Shown here: positions 1 to 8,005 of the stretch, piece by piece | Layout: every line of letters starts with the position of its first letter | How positions within the stretch are numbered: the stretch's first letter is position 1 | DNA from: Caecibacteroides pullorum | Lineage (GTDB): Bacteria > Bacteroidota > Bacteroidia > Bacteroidales > Bacteroidaceae | Length of the DNA stretch: 64,000 nucleotides | Assembly: GCF_019239235.1 (NCBI RefSeq) | Contig: NZ_JAAZTS010000004.1 | Span: 124,001 to 188,000 of the forward strand | Direction of reading: 5' to 3' | Notes under the pieces: model-generated | Database searches by the model: none | The model's input: only the letters and a program-made list of their open reading frames with translations | What the model was told of the DNA's origin: nothing | Translations under genes and position numbers: made by a program

Positions 1-409
1 GCTCGCGGATGCAGAGGAAGTCGGCGCCTTCGACCAGTTCGGCACGCAGGGGCGACTTGTGCAGGAGGCACTTGAAGGTCTGCACCGGGCGGATGTTGGC
101 AAAGAGCCCCAGCTTCTTACGCATGGCCAGCAGTCCCTGTTCGGGACGCACCTTGGCCGTAGGGTCGTTGTCGAACTTGGGGTCGCCCACGGCGGAGAAG
201 AGCACGGCATCCGCGTTCTTGCATACCTGATAGGTCTCTTCGGGGAAAGGGTCGCCCACCTCGTCGATGGCGTGCGCGCCGCAGAGGGCATATTCGTACG
301 ACACCTTGTGTCCAAACTTCTCGCATACGGCGGTCATTACATCCACGCCTACGGCGGATATTTCGGGGCCGATACCGTCACCGGCCAACACTGCTACTTT
401 CAGTTCCAT
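1..409 (-). CDS. leuB: 3-isopropylmalate dehydrogenase, N-terminal part (cut by window edge)
   Basis: Oxidatively decarboxylates 3-isopropylmalate in leucine synthesis (cytoplasm, NAD). The visible 136 codons begin [17 protein letters not shown], the typical N-terminus of the isocitrate/isopropylmalate dehydrogenase family. They continue through a [12 protein letters not shown] segment and the [17 protein letters not shown] stretch that is characteristic of LeuB. The rest of the gene lies beyond base 1. The ATG at 407-409 is six bases from the stop of the small membrane-protein gene upstream, so leuB is the last visible cistron of the leu operon. Identification is firm; the C-terminal half cannot be judged. 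Confidence 0.95.
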   Translation of the reverse strand, partial: MELKVAVLAGDGIGPEISAVGVDVMTAVCEKFGHKVSYEYALCGAHAIDEVGDPFPEETYQVCKNADAVLFSAVGDPKFDNDPTAKVRPEQGLLAMRKKLGLFANIRPVQTFKCLLHKSPLRAELVEGADFLCIRE

Positions 410-414
410 GTTGT

Positions 415-654
415 TTATTCGTTGTTTTTTAGTAATTCTTCCACTTTATCTTTGTATTTCTTGTTCTTGAGGCGCACGCGGTCGCCGGCGATGAAACCTG
501 CGGTAAGCACGGCCGTCGCCACGAGGTTCACCAGCAGGTTGCCATCCTTCCACTCCTCGCCGGGGCTTATCCAGCGTAGAAAACCATTAATGGCCAGCAG
601 CAAGAGGAACACCAGCACGTAGCGCTGCCAAGGTTTCAGGCTTATCTTTTTCAT
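415..654 (-). CDS. small two-helix membrane protein in the leu operon
   Basis: 79-aa protein of unknown function. A basic N-terminus ([11 protein letters not shown]) is followed by a hydrophobic helix at about residues 12-26. A second hydrophobic stretch lies at about 41-55, and the tail is charged and lysine-rich. It lies immediately upstream of leuB and downstream of the second isopropylmalate synthase-like gene, all on the same strand. It is therefore probably co-transcribed, although a 197-bp gap with a tandem repeat array precedes it. The reading frame is open from a good ATG and codon use looks like that of its neighbours. No catalytic motif is visible, and a role in leucine metabolism cannot be claimed from position alone. 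Confidence 0.7.
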   Translation of the reverse strand: MKKISLKPWQRYVLVFLLLLAINGFLRWISPGEEWKDGNLLVNLVATAVLTAGFIAGDRVRLKNKKYKDKVEELLKNNE

Positions 655-759
655 ATTCTTCCTTTATTTCGACGCTCAAAATAAACATTTTATTCCGTAT
701 CTCCGGCTCTAATTTTTCTTAAAACTACACTGCTTCCCAACCTTCTTCCGAGAGACGGA

Positions 760-873
760 CCGGAAACACGCCACTCCGCTCCGAACTACACGCCGGTGCG
801 GTCACAACTACACGCTGCTCCGCTCCGAACTACACGCTGCTCCGGTCTCGGCTACACGCCGGTGTTTTGCAAA
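760..873. repeat. 22-bp tandem array, about five units
   Basis: The motif CTACACGC recurs with exact 22-bp spacing at 786, 808, 830 and 852, and a degenerate unit starts near 764. Typical unit: CTACACGCCGGTGCGGTC plus four variable bases. On the minus strand the TAG stop codon of the gene ending at 852 is the CTA of the last unit, so the array begins inside the end of that gene and fills much of the gap before the next gene. Units are too short and too contiguous for a CRISPR array. Function unknown. Confidence 0.8.
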
Positions 874-2423
874 GGGGGGTCCGAAGGCTCTCCAAAGCCG
901 TCCTCGATGAGGTTCAGCATCTTCATCGTAGCCTTGATGGCCGCCTCCGTCTGGTCGGCGTCCAGTCCGCGGGTGCGGAACACCTTGTCGTCGAAGCTCC
1001 ACGTGATGACCGTCTGTACGAAAGCGTCCGTGCGCCCGCCGGGGGGGATGCTGACGGCGTAGTTGGTCAGCATGGGGAAGCGCCGGCCCAGCGTGCCCTT
1101 ATACACCTTGCGCAGGGCGCGGACGAAGGCATCGTACTGACCGTCGCCACTGCTGTTCTCCTCGTACTCCTTGCCGTTGATTTCCACCTTGATGGTGGCC
1201 ATCGGCTTCAGCCCGTAGGCCAGGTTGACGATGTAGCTCTTCAGCTTGACGCGTTCGGTGCGGACGTCGTGCTTCAGCACGTCGGAAACGATGTAGGGCA
1301 GGTCTTCCTGCGTGACGAGCTCCTTCTTGTCGCCCAGCTCGATGATGCGCTCGGTGACCTTGCGCATCGACTCATCGTCGAGCTGCAGTCCCAGATCTTC
1401 CAGGTTCTTGCGGATGTTGGCCTTGCCAGAGTTCTTGCCCAGGGCATACTCGCGGCGGCGACCGAAGCGTTCGGGCAGCAGATCGTTGTAATAGAGGTTG
1501 CGCTTGTTGTCGCCGTCGGCATGTACGCCCGCCACCTGCGTGAAGACGTTTTCGCCCACAATGGGCTTGTTGGCAGGGATGGCGATGCCAGAGTACGACT
1601 CCACCACACGGCTCACCTCGTTCAGGCGGCTCTCGTCGATACCCGTCACGGCGTTGAAGTGGTCTTTCAGGATGGCTTGCACGCTGGCCAGCGGGGCGTT
1701 GCCGGCACGTTCGCCCAGGCCGTTGATGGTGGTGTGCAGGCCGCGGCAACCGCTCAAAACGGCCGCCAATACGTTGGATACGGCCAGGTCGTAGTCGTTG
1801 TGGGCATGGAAGTCAAAATGAGTATCAGGATAGCGCTTCTTCATCTTGCGCATAAACTCAATGACTTGCAGGGGGTTGAGTATGCCCAACGTGTCGGGCA
1901 GCATGAAGCGGCGGATACCCGTATCGGCAAGGGCGTCCATCAGCTGAAAGACGTATTCGGGCGAGTCTTTCATTCCGTTGCTCCAGTCTTCGAGGTAAAC
2001 ATTGACCTCCATGTCGAGCCCCTCGGCGTAGTCCACCACCGCACGGATGTCGGCGATGTGTTCCTCAGGCGTCTTCTTCAGCTGGTAGGTGCAGTGTTTA
2101 AGCGAGCCCTTGCACAGCAGGTTGATGACACGGCACCCTGCGGCGTGTATCCAGTCGACAGACGCATGCCCATCCACGAAGCCGAGCACCTCGACACGTT
2201 GCAACAGGCCACGTCGAGCAGCCCAGTCGCAAATCATGCGTACGGCATCGGCCTCGCCGTCGGACACGCGGGCGGAGGCAACCTCGACGCGATCCACCTT
2301 CAGCTCCTCGAGCAGCAGACGAGCTATCATCAGCTTCTCATGGGGCACGAAGGACACGCCGCTGGTCTGCTCCCCGTCGCGCAGGGTGGTGTCCATGATT
2401 TCTATTTTGACTTGCTTTCCCAT
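852..2423 (-). CDS. second 2-isopropylmalate synthase / citramalate synthase-like enzyme
   Basis: 523-aa member of the HMGL-like Claisen-condensing family (acetyl-CoA plus a 2-keto acid). The N-terminus has [12 protein letters not shown]; a metal-binding HAHNDYDL motif (about residues 206-213) and NGLGERAGNAPL follow. The C-terminal quarter resembles the LeuA allosteric/dimer domain. The operon already has a canonical leuA, so this paralogue may make citramalate from pyruvate for isoleucine synthesis, a pathway that also uses LeuBCD. That is inference; 2-isopropylmalate synthase activity is the alternative. The ATG at 2423 overlaps the end of leuD by 22 bp, suggesting translational coupling. 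Its stop codon lies inside a 22-bp tandem array. Confidence 0.85.
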   Translation of the reverse strand: MGKQVKIEIMDTTLRDGEQTSGVSFVPHEKLMIARLLLEELKVDRVEVASARVSDGEADAVRMICDWAARRGLLQRVEVLGFVDGHASVDWIHAAGCRVINLLCKGSLKHCTYQLKKTPEEHIADIRAVVDYAEGLDMEVNVYLEDWSNGMKDSPEYVFQLMDALADTGIRRFMLPDTLGILNPLQVIEFMRKMKKRYPDTHFDFHAHNDYDLAVSNVLAAVLSGCRGLHTTINGLGERAGNAPLASVQAILKDHFNAVTGIDESRLNEVSRVVESYSGIAIPANKPIVGENVFTQVAGVHADGDNKRNLYYNDLLPERFGRRREYALGKNSGKANIRKNLEDLGLQLDDESMRKVTERIIELGDKKELVTQEDLPYIVSDVLKHDVRTERVKLKSYIVNLAYGLKPMATIKVEINGKEYEENSSGDGQYDAFVRALRKVYKGTLGRRFPMLTNYAVSIPPGGRTDAFVQTVITWSFDDKVFRTRGLDADQTEAAIKATMKMLNLIEDGFGEPSDPPLQNTGV

Positions 2424-2998
2424 GCTTCTATCTTATCTTTATTTTCCACGAGGAAATCAATGTCGTCCAGTCCGTTCATCAGGCAATGCTTCTTGTAGGC
2501 ATTGATTTCGAAGGTCTCGCTACGGCCCGTTGCCTTGTTGGTCACGGTCTGGGCGGGCAGGTTCACTTCCACCTCAGTCTTGGGGTCGGTAGCGATGCTT
2601 TCGAACAGTTCCTTCAGGAAACCTTCGCTCACCACGACGGGAAGCACGAAGTTGTTCAGTTCGTTGTTCTTGTGAATATCGGCAAAGAAACTGGAGATAA
2701 CCACGCGAAAGCCATATCCGGCGATGGCCCAGGCAGCATGTTCGCGGCTGGAGCCCGAACCGAAGTTCTTACCGGCCACGAGGATACAACCGCTATAGGC
2801 AGGGTTGTTCAGTACGAAGTCCTTGTTCAGTGTGCCGTCGGCGTTGTAGCGCCAGTCGCGGAAGAGGTTGTCACCAAAGAACTTCTCCTCGCGGGTTGTC
2901 GCCTTAAGGAAACGGGCGGGGATAATCTGGTCAGTATCCACGTTCTCCAGCGGAAGGGGAACGCAGGTGGAGGTTATGATGTTGAATTTCTGTTTCAT
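2402..2998 (-). CDS. leuD: 3-isopropylmalate dehydratase small subunit
   Basis: 198-aa small (swivel) subunit that with LeuC isomerises 2- to 3-isopropylmalate. The start is set at the ATG at 2996-2998 (MKQKFNIITSTCVPLPLENV) because this matches the family N-terminus; an upstream in-frame ATG at 3043 would add 15 unrelated residues. Diagnostic pieces are DTDQIIPARFL near the N-terminus and GSGSSREHAAWAI at about 77-89, the substrate-recognition loop. The length is normal. The gene lies between leuC (about 100 bp upstream, with hairpin repeats in the gap) and the second synthase-like gene, which overlaps its end. Confidence 0.96.
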   Translation of the reverse strand: MKQKFNIITSTCVPLPLENVDTDQIIPARFLKATTREEKFFGDNLFRDWRYNADGTLNKDFVLNNPAYSGCILVAGKNFGSGSSREHAAWAIAGYGFRVVISSFFADIHKNNELNNFVLPVVVSEGFLKELFESIATDPKTEVEVNLPAQTVTNKATGRSETFEINAYKKHCLMNGLDDIDFLVENKDKIEAWESKSK

Positions 2999-3043
2999 TA
3001 TTCGTCTATTGAATGTTACGATACATCTTTTCTTTGTTCTCAA

Positions 3044-3101
3044 TAAAGCAATGCTTTGCAGTCCCTAAAGCAATGCTTTACGGACTACAAAACACTGTTT
3101 T
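3044..3101. repeat. AAAGCANTGCTTT palindromes in the leuC-leuD gap
   Basis: Three related short palindromes fill the gap: TAAAGCAATGCTTTGCA at 3044-3060, TAAAGCAATGCTTTA at 3066-3080 flanked by GTCC (3061-3064) and GGAC (3082-3085), and AAAACACTGTTTT at 3089-3101. The middle unit can form a strong intercistronic stem. The same word family recurs at 32411-32441, between two other operon genes, where it looks like a terminator. It is probably a dispersed element; here it could modulate leuC/leuD expression or mRNA decay. Confidence 0.6.
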
Positions 3102-4497
3102 AATCCAGCAATGTCCGCGGGTCGGTAATCACGCCCGTCACGGCGGCCGCGGCAGCAGTCAGCGGGCTGGCCAGCAGTGTGCGCGAACCGGGGCCTTGAC
3201 GTCCTTCGAAGTTGCGGTTCGACGTGGACACGGCATACTTGCCTGCAGGCACCTTGTCGTCGTTCATCGCCAGACAGGCCGAACAGCCCGGCTGACGGAT
3301 TTCGAAACCAGCTTCGGCCAATATCTTGTCGAGTCCTTCCTCGCGTATCTGCGCATCGACCATCCACGAGCCGGGCACCAGCCAAGCCACCACGTGCGGA
3401 GCCTTCTTGCGTCCCTTGGCGATGGAGGCAAAAGCACGGAAGTCCTCGATGCGGCCGTTGGTGCAGGCACCAAGGAAAACGTAGTCGATCTTCTTGCCCA
3501 ACAGAGACTCGCCCGGCTCGAAGCCCATGTAACCCAGTGATTTCTTGAACGAAGTCTGTGCCGCCTCGCCCATGCCTTCGGTCGTAGGGATGTGAGCGGT
3601 GATACCCATGCCCATGCCGGGGTTGGTACCGTAAGTAATCATCGGCTCGATGTCGGCGGCGTCGAAACGCACTTCCTTGTCGAAAACGGCATCGTCATCG
3701 CTCTTCAGCGTCTTCCAATAAGCCACAGCCTTGTCCCACGCTTCGCCCTTCGGAGCATATTCACGACCTTTGATGTAGGCGAAGGTCACCTCGTCGGGTG
3801 CCACCATGCCGCCGCGTGCCCCCATCTCGATGGAGAGGTTACACAAAGTCAGACGGCCCTCCATCGTCAGGCTGCGTACGGCCTCGCCCGCATATTCCAC
3901 GAAATAGCCCGTGGCACCGCTGGTTGTCATCTTCGACATCATGTAGAGAGCCAGGTCCTTGGCCGTTACACCCTTGCCCAGCTGACCATCGACGGTAATC
4001 CGCATCGTCTTGGGACGCGTCTGAAGGATGCATTGCGAAGCCATCACCATCTCCACCTCGCTGGTACCGATACCGAAAGCTACGGCTCCCATTGCTCCGT
4101 GGGTCGAAGTGTGCGAGTCGCCGCAGACGATGGTCATACCTGGCAACGTCAGTCCCCGTTCAGGACCTACGACGTGAATGATACCGTTCTTTGGATTCAT
4201 CATGCCGAAGTGTGTCAAGCCAAATTCCTCGGCATTTTTAGCCAACGTATCTACTTGTGTACGAGAAACCGGGTCTTCAATCGGCTTGTCCTGATCATGC
4301 GTCGGCGTGTTGTGGTCGGGCATGCAGAATATCTTCTCAGGACGGAAACAACGAAGGCCGCGGGCACGCAAACCCTCAAAAGCCTGCGGACTGGTTACCT
4401 CGTGGCAATAGAGACGGTCGATGTAAAGTTGTGTAGGGCCGTCCTCTACCTTCTGTACCACGTGGGCGTCCCATATTTTATCAAAGAGTGTATTCAT
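3100..4497 (-). CDS. leuC: 3-isopropylmalate dehydratase large subunit
   Basis: 465-aa aconitase-superfamily subunit carrying the [4Fe-4S] cluster of isopropylmalate isomerase. Visible family motifs are [20 protein letters not shown], the cluster cysteine in [15 protein letters not shown], and the pair in [10 protein letters not shown]. The start is chosen at the ATG at 4495-4497 ([14 protein letters not shown]), which matches LeuC proteins, rather than the in-frame ATG three codons upstream. It follows leuA by about 25 bp and is clearly co-transcribed. The length is normal for the bacterial-type LeuC. Confidence 0.97.
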   Translation of the reverse strand: MNTLFDKIWDAHVVQKVEDGPTQLYIDRLYCHEVTSPQAFEGLRARGLRCFRPEKIFCMPDHNTPTHDQDKPIEDPVSRTQVDTLAKNAEEFGLTHFGMMNPKNGIIHVVGPERGLTLPGMTIVCGDSHTSTHGAMGAVAFGIGTSEVEMVMASQCILQTRPKTMRITVDGQLGKGVTAKDLALYMMSKMTTSGATGYFVEYAGEAVRSLTMEGRLTLCNLSIEMGARGGMVAPDEVTFAYIKGREYAPKGEAWDKAVAYWKTLKSDDDAVFDKEVRFDAADIEPMITYGTNPGMGMGITAHIPTTEGMGEAAQTSFKKSLGYMGFEPGESLLGKKIDYVFLGACTNGRIEDFRAFASIAKGRKKAPHVVAWLVPGSWMVDAQIREEGLDKILAEAGFEIRQPGCSACLAMNDDKVPAGKYAVSTSNRNFEGRQGPGSRTLLASPLTAAAAAVTGVITDPRTLLD

Positions 4498-4521
4498 ATC
4501 TATCAATGGTTACTATTAAAA

Positions 4522-6018
4522 TCATGACTTAAACTTATTGATACAGTCGATATACGCCTCGACAGAAGCGGCGATGATATCGGTATTGGCACCAAAACCG
4601 TAATAGATGCGGTTGTCGTACTCCACCTGCATGTGTACCTTACCCATATCGTCGCTACCCTTGCTGATAGCCTGAATGGTGAATTCCTTCAGCGTCATCT
4701 GACGGTCGATAATCTTCTTCAAAGCCTTGATGGCAGCATCTACCGGACCGTTTCCGCTGGCGGCCGCCTCGAACTTTTCGCCCGAGATATTCAAACCAAG
4801 GCTGGCTACAGAGCGAACGCCCACACCACTGGTCACTTGCAAATACTCCAACTTAATGCGATGATTTTGGGTACGGTCAGCACCGGCCAAGACGAGGATG
4901 TCGTCGTCGTTGATGTCTTTCTTCTTGTCGGCCAGCTTGAGGAATTCTTCGTATATTTTATCCAGCTTTTCTTGTGTCAGTTCTACGCCCAACACATGCA
5001 GACGGTTCTTCAAAGCAGCACGTCCGCTACGGGCGGTCAGTACGATGGAGTTGTCGTCGATACCCACGTCGTGCGGGTCGATGATTTCATACGTCTGTAC
5101 GTTCTTCAACACGCCGTCCTGGTGGATACCCGAAGAGTGGGCAAAAGCATTACGTCCCACGATGGCTTTGTTGGGCTGGACAGGCATATTCATCAGGCTG
5201 GACACCATGCGGCTTGTTGGATAGATTTTCTGCGTATTGATGTTCGTCTCGATGTCGATGTCCTTGTGACACTTGATGATCATCGCGATTTCTTCCAGCG
5301 ACGTGTTGCCCGCACGCTCGCCGATACCGTTAATGGTCACTTCCACCTGACGGGCGCCGTTCAATACACCTGCCATCGTATTGGCCGTTGCCATACCCAG
5401 GTCGTTATGGCAATGAGTGGAAATAACGGCGTTGTGAATACCGTCCACATGCTCCATCAGGTATTTGATCTTGGCACCATACTCCGAAGGCAGGCAGTAA
5501 CCTGTCGTGTCAGGGATGTTCACCACCGTCGCTCCCGCCTTGATGACGGCCTCGATGACACGGGCCAGGTATTCATTCTCCGTACGTCCGGCGTCTTCGG
5601 CATAGAACTCCACATCGTCCACAAAGCGGCGGGCATACTTCACGGCAGCCACGGCGCGCTCGATGATTTCCTCACGATTGGAGTTGAATTTATAGCGGAT
5701 GTGCGAATCCGAAGTACCGATACCCGTGTGGATACGTTTGTGTTTGGCATATTTCAGGGCTTCAGCCGCTACGTCGATATCTTTCTGTACGGCACGTGTC
5801 AAGGCACAGATGGTAGGCCATGTCACTGCTTTGGATATTTCAATCACCGAATTGAAGTCGCCCGGACTTGAAATGGGGAAGCCCGCTTCAATAACGTCCA
5901 CGCCCAACAGTTCCAGTTGCTTGGCCACTTGGATTTTCTCTACCGTGTTCAACTGACATCCCGGAACCTGCTCACCATCGCGGAGCGTTGTGTCGAAAAT
6001 AAATAATCTGTCACTCAT
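4522..6018 (-). CDS. leuA: 2-isopropylmalate synthase
   Basis: 498-aa first committed enzyme of leucine synthesis (acetyl-CoA plus 2-ketoisovalerate). The N-terminus reads [20 protein letters not shown], with the catalytic TLRDGEQ motif. [14 protein letters not shown] carries the metal-binding histidines, and [14 protein letters not shown] follows. The C-terminal part (about residues 370-498) is the LeuA regulatory domain that in the family binds leucine. The start at 6016-6018 fits the family; the longer open frame to 6096 runs through the attenuator hairpin and is not credible. It is the first enzyme gene of the operon and is controlled by the attenuator at 6050-6195. Confidence 0.97.
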   Translation of the reverse strand: MSDRLFIFDTTLRDGEQVPGCQLNTVEKIQVAKQLELLGVDVIEAGFPISSPGDFNSVIEISKAVTWPTICALTRAVQKDIDVAAEALKYAKHKRIHTGIGTSDSHIRYKFNSNREEIIERAVAAVKYARRFVDDVEFYAEDAGRTENEYLARVIEAVIKAGATVVNIPDTTGYCLPSEYGAKIKYLMEHVDGIHNAVISTHCHNDLGMATANTMAGVLNGARQVEVTINGIGERAGNTSLEEIAMIIKCHKDIDIETNINTQKIYPTSRMVSSLMNMPVQPNKAIVGRNAFAHSSGIHQDGVLKNVQTYEIIDPHDVGIDDNSIVLTARSGRAALKNRLHVLGVELTQEKLDKIYEEFLKLADKKKDINDDDILVLAGADRTQNHRIKLEYLQVTSGVGVRSVASLGLNISGEKFEAAASGNGPVDAAIKALKKIIDRQMTLKEFTIQAISKGSDDMGKVHMQVEYDNRIYYGFGANTDIIAASVEAYIDCINKFKS

Positions 6019-6049
6019 CTTGTATATCGTATTTATAGTTATGTCCAAC

Positions 6050-6086
6050 AAAAAAGCCTTTCGCACTACGGAAGTGAGAAAGGCTT
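6050..6086 (-). terminator. leu operon attenuator terminator
   Basis: On the minus strand AAGCCTTTC (6086-6078) pairs with GAAAGGCTT (6062-6054), with an inner CACT/AGTG stem, followed by a run of six T (6055-6050). It sits 32 bp before the leuA ATG, downstream of the leader peptide. The loop side contains CTCACTTCC (6078-6070), perfectly complementary to GGAAGTGAG (6132-6124) inside the leader peptide gene. The mutually exclusive antiterminator pairing is therefore visible in the sequence. Confidence 0.85.
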
Positions 6087-6111
6087 CATATATCATTCAA
6101 CATACATATAA

Positions 6112-6195
6112 TCACGCACGACACTCACTTCCGCTACATCTTCCTAGCAGAATAATAATGCCGCACAGCAGAATATATGTAAAGTTCTGAATCAT
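6112..6195 (-). CDS. leu operon leader peptide (27 aa, Ile/Leu-rich)
   Basis: Short open frame beginning MIQNFTYILLCGIIILLG and ending with a tail of Ser, Cys and Arg-rich residues, stop TGA at 6114-6112. Nine of its first 17 residues are Ile or Leu, and residues 8-17 contain eight of them. It begins about 23 nt after the predicted transcription start and ends before the attenuator hairpin. Codons 21-23 (GGA AGT GAG) form the antiterminator strand. A ribosome stalled at the Ile/Leu codons would leave that strand free to disrupt the terminator; one reaching the stop would mask it. This is the classical design of amino-acid attenuation; regulation is inferred. Confidence 0.82.
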   Translation of the reverse strand: MIQNFTYILLCGIIILLGRCSGSECRA

Positions 6196-6224
6196 CTTAT
6201 CTTCTTTTTGACTTTAAAACGCTG

Positions 6225-6255
6225 CAAAGGTAGAGATTATTTCATAGCATGCAAA
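6225..6255 (-). promoter_or_regulatory. leu operon promoter
   Basis: Matches the Bacteroides sigma-ABfr consensus: TTTG (6255-6252), a 19-nt spacer, and TACCTTTG (6232-6225), a full TAnnTTTG. The start of transcription is expected near 6218, giving a leader of about 200 nt before leuA that contains the leader peptide and attenuator. Confidence 0.8.
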
Positions 6256-6331
6256 CAAATCCGTTACTTTTTTCAATCAAAATGCGACATTCTATAACAA
6301 TACGCATATTATTGCAGTTAATATGAAACGA

Positions 6332-6370
6332 ATCGAGGCGTATCCTCTGTGGACACGCCCCGATCTTTTT
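6332..6370 (+). terminator. hairpin with T-run between leu leader region and the Cys-rich gene
   Basis: ATCGaGGCGT (6332-6341) pairs with ACGCCcCGAT (6355-6364), followed on the plus strand by CTTTTTT. On the minus strand, where the cysteine-rich gene ends 25 bp away at 6389, the hairpin is preceded by A-rich sequence and followed by a weaker TCGTTTCAT. It may work in both directions. Its natural job is to separate the lipoprotein gene from the leu promoter. Confidence 0.6.
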
Positions 6371-6388
6371 TATTTCTTTATCGAAAGG

Positions 6389-6640
6389 TTATTTCTCGCA
6401 AGCATTGTCGCACGCCTTTTTCGGGCAGGATGCGTTCTCGCAATCGCCGGCACAAGTTCCGTTACAGGTTCCCTTGCAAACGCTATCGTTGGCACAACAT
6501 TCTCCTGCGCCTTTTGTGCATGCAGAATCACAAACTTGCGTGGCCGTTTCCGAATTTGCCTCTGCCGCCTTCTTGTTGCCACAGGACATCATAGCCAACG
6601 AAAACACCAACGCTACAGCTAAAAATACTCTCGTCTTCAT
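6389..6640 (-). CDS. small cysteine-rich lipoprotein
   Basis: 83-aa protein with a signal peptide ending in a lipobox (LAMMSC), so it is probably lipid-anchored in the envelope. The mature part carries 11 further cysteines in about 48 residues, in patterns such as VCDSAC, GECC, VCKGTC and KACDNAC, with many Lys, Asp and Glu. I do not recognise the family. The spacing could suit metal binding or a disulfide-stapled fold, but neither is proven. It has its own promoter element (6694-6701) and appears monocistronic, ending at the hairpin at 6332-6370. Confidence 0.7.
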   Translation of the reverse strand: MKTRVFLAVALVFSLAMMSCGNKKAAEANSETATQVCDSACTKGAGECCANDSVCKGTCNGTCAGDCENASCPKKACDNACEK

Positions 6641-6693
6641 AAATCAATTCTTCTTTTTTAATGTATTAATATAAATTTCAGCGCAAATATACG

Positions 6694-6701
6694 CAAAGGT
6701 A
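6694..6701 (-). promoter_or_regulatory. promoter -7 element of the Cys-rich lipoprotein gene
   Basis: TACCTTTG on the minus strand, about 54 nt before the start codon, is a full match to the Bacteroides -7 box. No good TTTG box is seen at the usual distance, so the call rests on the -7 box and position. Confidence 0.5.
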
Positions 6702-6730
6702 AGAGCAGCGACAAACGAAACCACAGTTTT

Positions 6731-7993
6731 CTAATGCTGTTTCTCCGCCAACCGCTGAAAGTCCGCTCCCGAAGGCGATTGGAAAACGCGAAGGTCGAAC
6801 TCGGGAATAATGGCCAGCACATGGTCGAAAACATCGGCCTGCACACCCTCGTAGGGAATCCAATCCTTGATCGTAGAAAAGAAATAAAGCTCAATGGGCA
6901 AGCCGTGGTCGGTGGGTTGCAGATGGCGCACCATGCAGTTCAGTTCCTTATTCACGACGGGCAGGCTCTTGAGGTAAGCGGTGAGGTAGGCGCGGAATAC
7001 GCCAAGATTTGTCTGCCGGCGGCCGTTCACCAGCACCTCGTTGTCGATGCCGTTCTCTTCGTTGTAGGCGTGAACCACGGCTTCGGTCTGGTCGATGTAG
7101 TCTTTCAGCAGCTGGATTTTGCGGTACTTCGCGAGCATCTCGGGCGTGCAGAAACGTACGCTGGTCATGTCGATGTTGATGCTGCGCTTCACGCGACGGC
7201 CACCGCTCTCGCGCATGCCGCGCCAGTTCTGGAAGGAGTCGCTTACCAGCAGGTAAGGCGGAATGGTGGTGATGGTGTTGTCGAAGTTGCGCACCTTCAC
7301 CGTGTTCAGCGTCACCTCGATGACCGTTCCGTCGGCTCCGTACTTGGGCATCGTGATCCAGTCGCCCACCTTCAGCATGTCATTGGCCGAGAGCTGCACG
7401 CCGCTGACGAAGCCCATGATGCTGTCCTTGAACACCAGCATCAGGATGGCGGCCGATGCTCCCAGTCCGGCCAGCAGCGACAGAGGCGACTTGCCCAGCA
7501 GTTCGGCTACGACCACAATGATTCCGATGGTCCACAGCGATACCTGCAACGTCTGGAGCAGGCCCTTCAGCGGACGGTCGCGCATGGATTCCTTCTCGCT
7601 GTAGACCGTATAGGCGGCCTTGAGGAAGGCATTGATGAAGAAGAGAAAGGAAAGAATGATGACGATGTAGCACAGGCGGCGGATAAAGTTCAGCGTCACC
7701 GAGTCGGTATCGGCAAAGACGACCGGAATGAACAGGTAAATGATGACGGGCGCCACCATGTGGCTGAGATAGCCCATCACGCGGCGGTCGAACAGGATGT
7801 CGTCCCACGTAGCCTTGGTCTTCTGCACCAGACGGGCGATGGCCCTGAGCAACACCTTGCGGCAAATAAAATCGGCGACAAAGGCTAGGAGCAGTACCAG
7901 CATGAAAGCGATGAACTGGTCGAGCCAGTCGGCTGTGGCTGGGTTCATTCCCCAGCCTATCAAGAGTTCGTCAATACGTTTCAATAGTTCCAT
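6731..7993 (-). CDS. MscS-family mechanosensitive ion channel, YbdG-like
   Basis: 420-aa inner-membrane channel of the MscS superfamily. Hydrophobic helices occur at about residues 25-45, 80-98, 108-128 and 150-185. The last is followed by the pore-lining segment LLAGLGASAAILMLVFKDSI and the beta domain (SANDMLKVGDWITMPKYGADGTV) typical of MscS proteins. Length and the long C-terminal cytoplasmic domain resemble E. coli YbdG. It starts 12 bp after the stop of the DUF4435 gene, so it is the third gene of the ATPase-DUF4435 operon. Whether it takes part in that system or is only co-transcribed cannot be told from sequence. Confidence 0.9.
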   Translation of the reverse strand: MELLKRIDELLIGWGMNPATADWLDQFIAFMLVLLLAFVADFICRKVLLRAIARLVQKTKATWDDILFDRRVMGYLSHMVAPVIIYLFIPVVFADTDSVTLNFIRRLCYIVIILSFLFFINAFLKAAYTVYSEKESMRDRPLKGLLQTLQVSLWTIGIIVVVAELLGKSPLSLLAGLGASAAILMLVFKDSIMGFVSGVQLSANDMLKVGDWITMPKYGADGTVIEVTLNTVKVRNFDNTITTIPPYLLVSDSFQNWRGMRESGGRRVKRSINIDMTSVRFCTPEMLAKYRKIQLLKDYIDQTEAVVHAYNEENGIDNEVLVNGRRQTNLGVFRAYLTAYLKSLPVVNKELNCMVRHLQPTDHGLPIELYFFSTIKDWIPYEGVQADVFDHVLAIIPEFDLRVFQSPSGADFQRLAEKQH

Positions 7994-8005
7994 AAGCTAA
8001 ATTCT

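Noticed and set aside
867..2498. 543-aa plus-strand frame opposite the second synthase
   Set aside because: Shadow of a gene with clear catalytic motifs on the minus strand.
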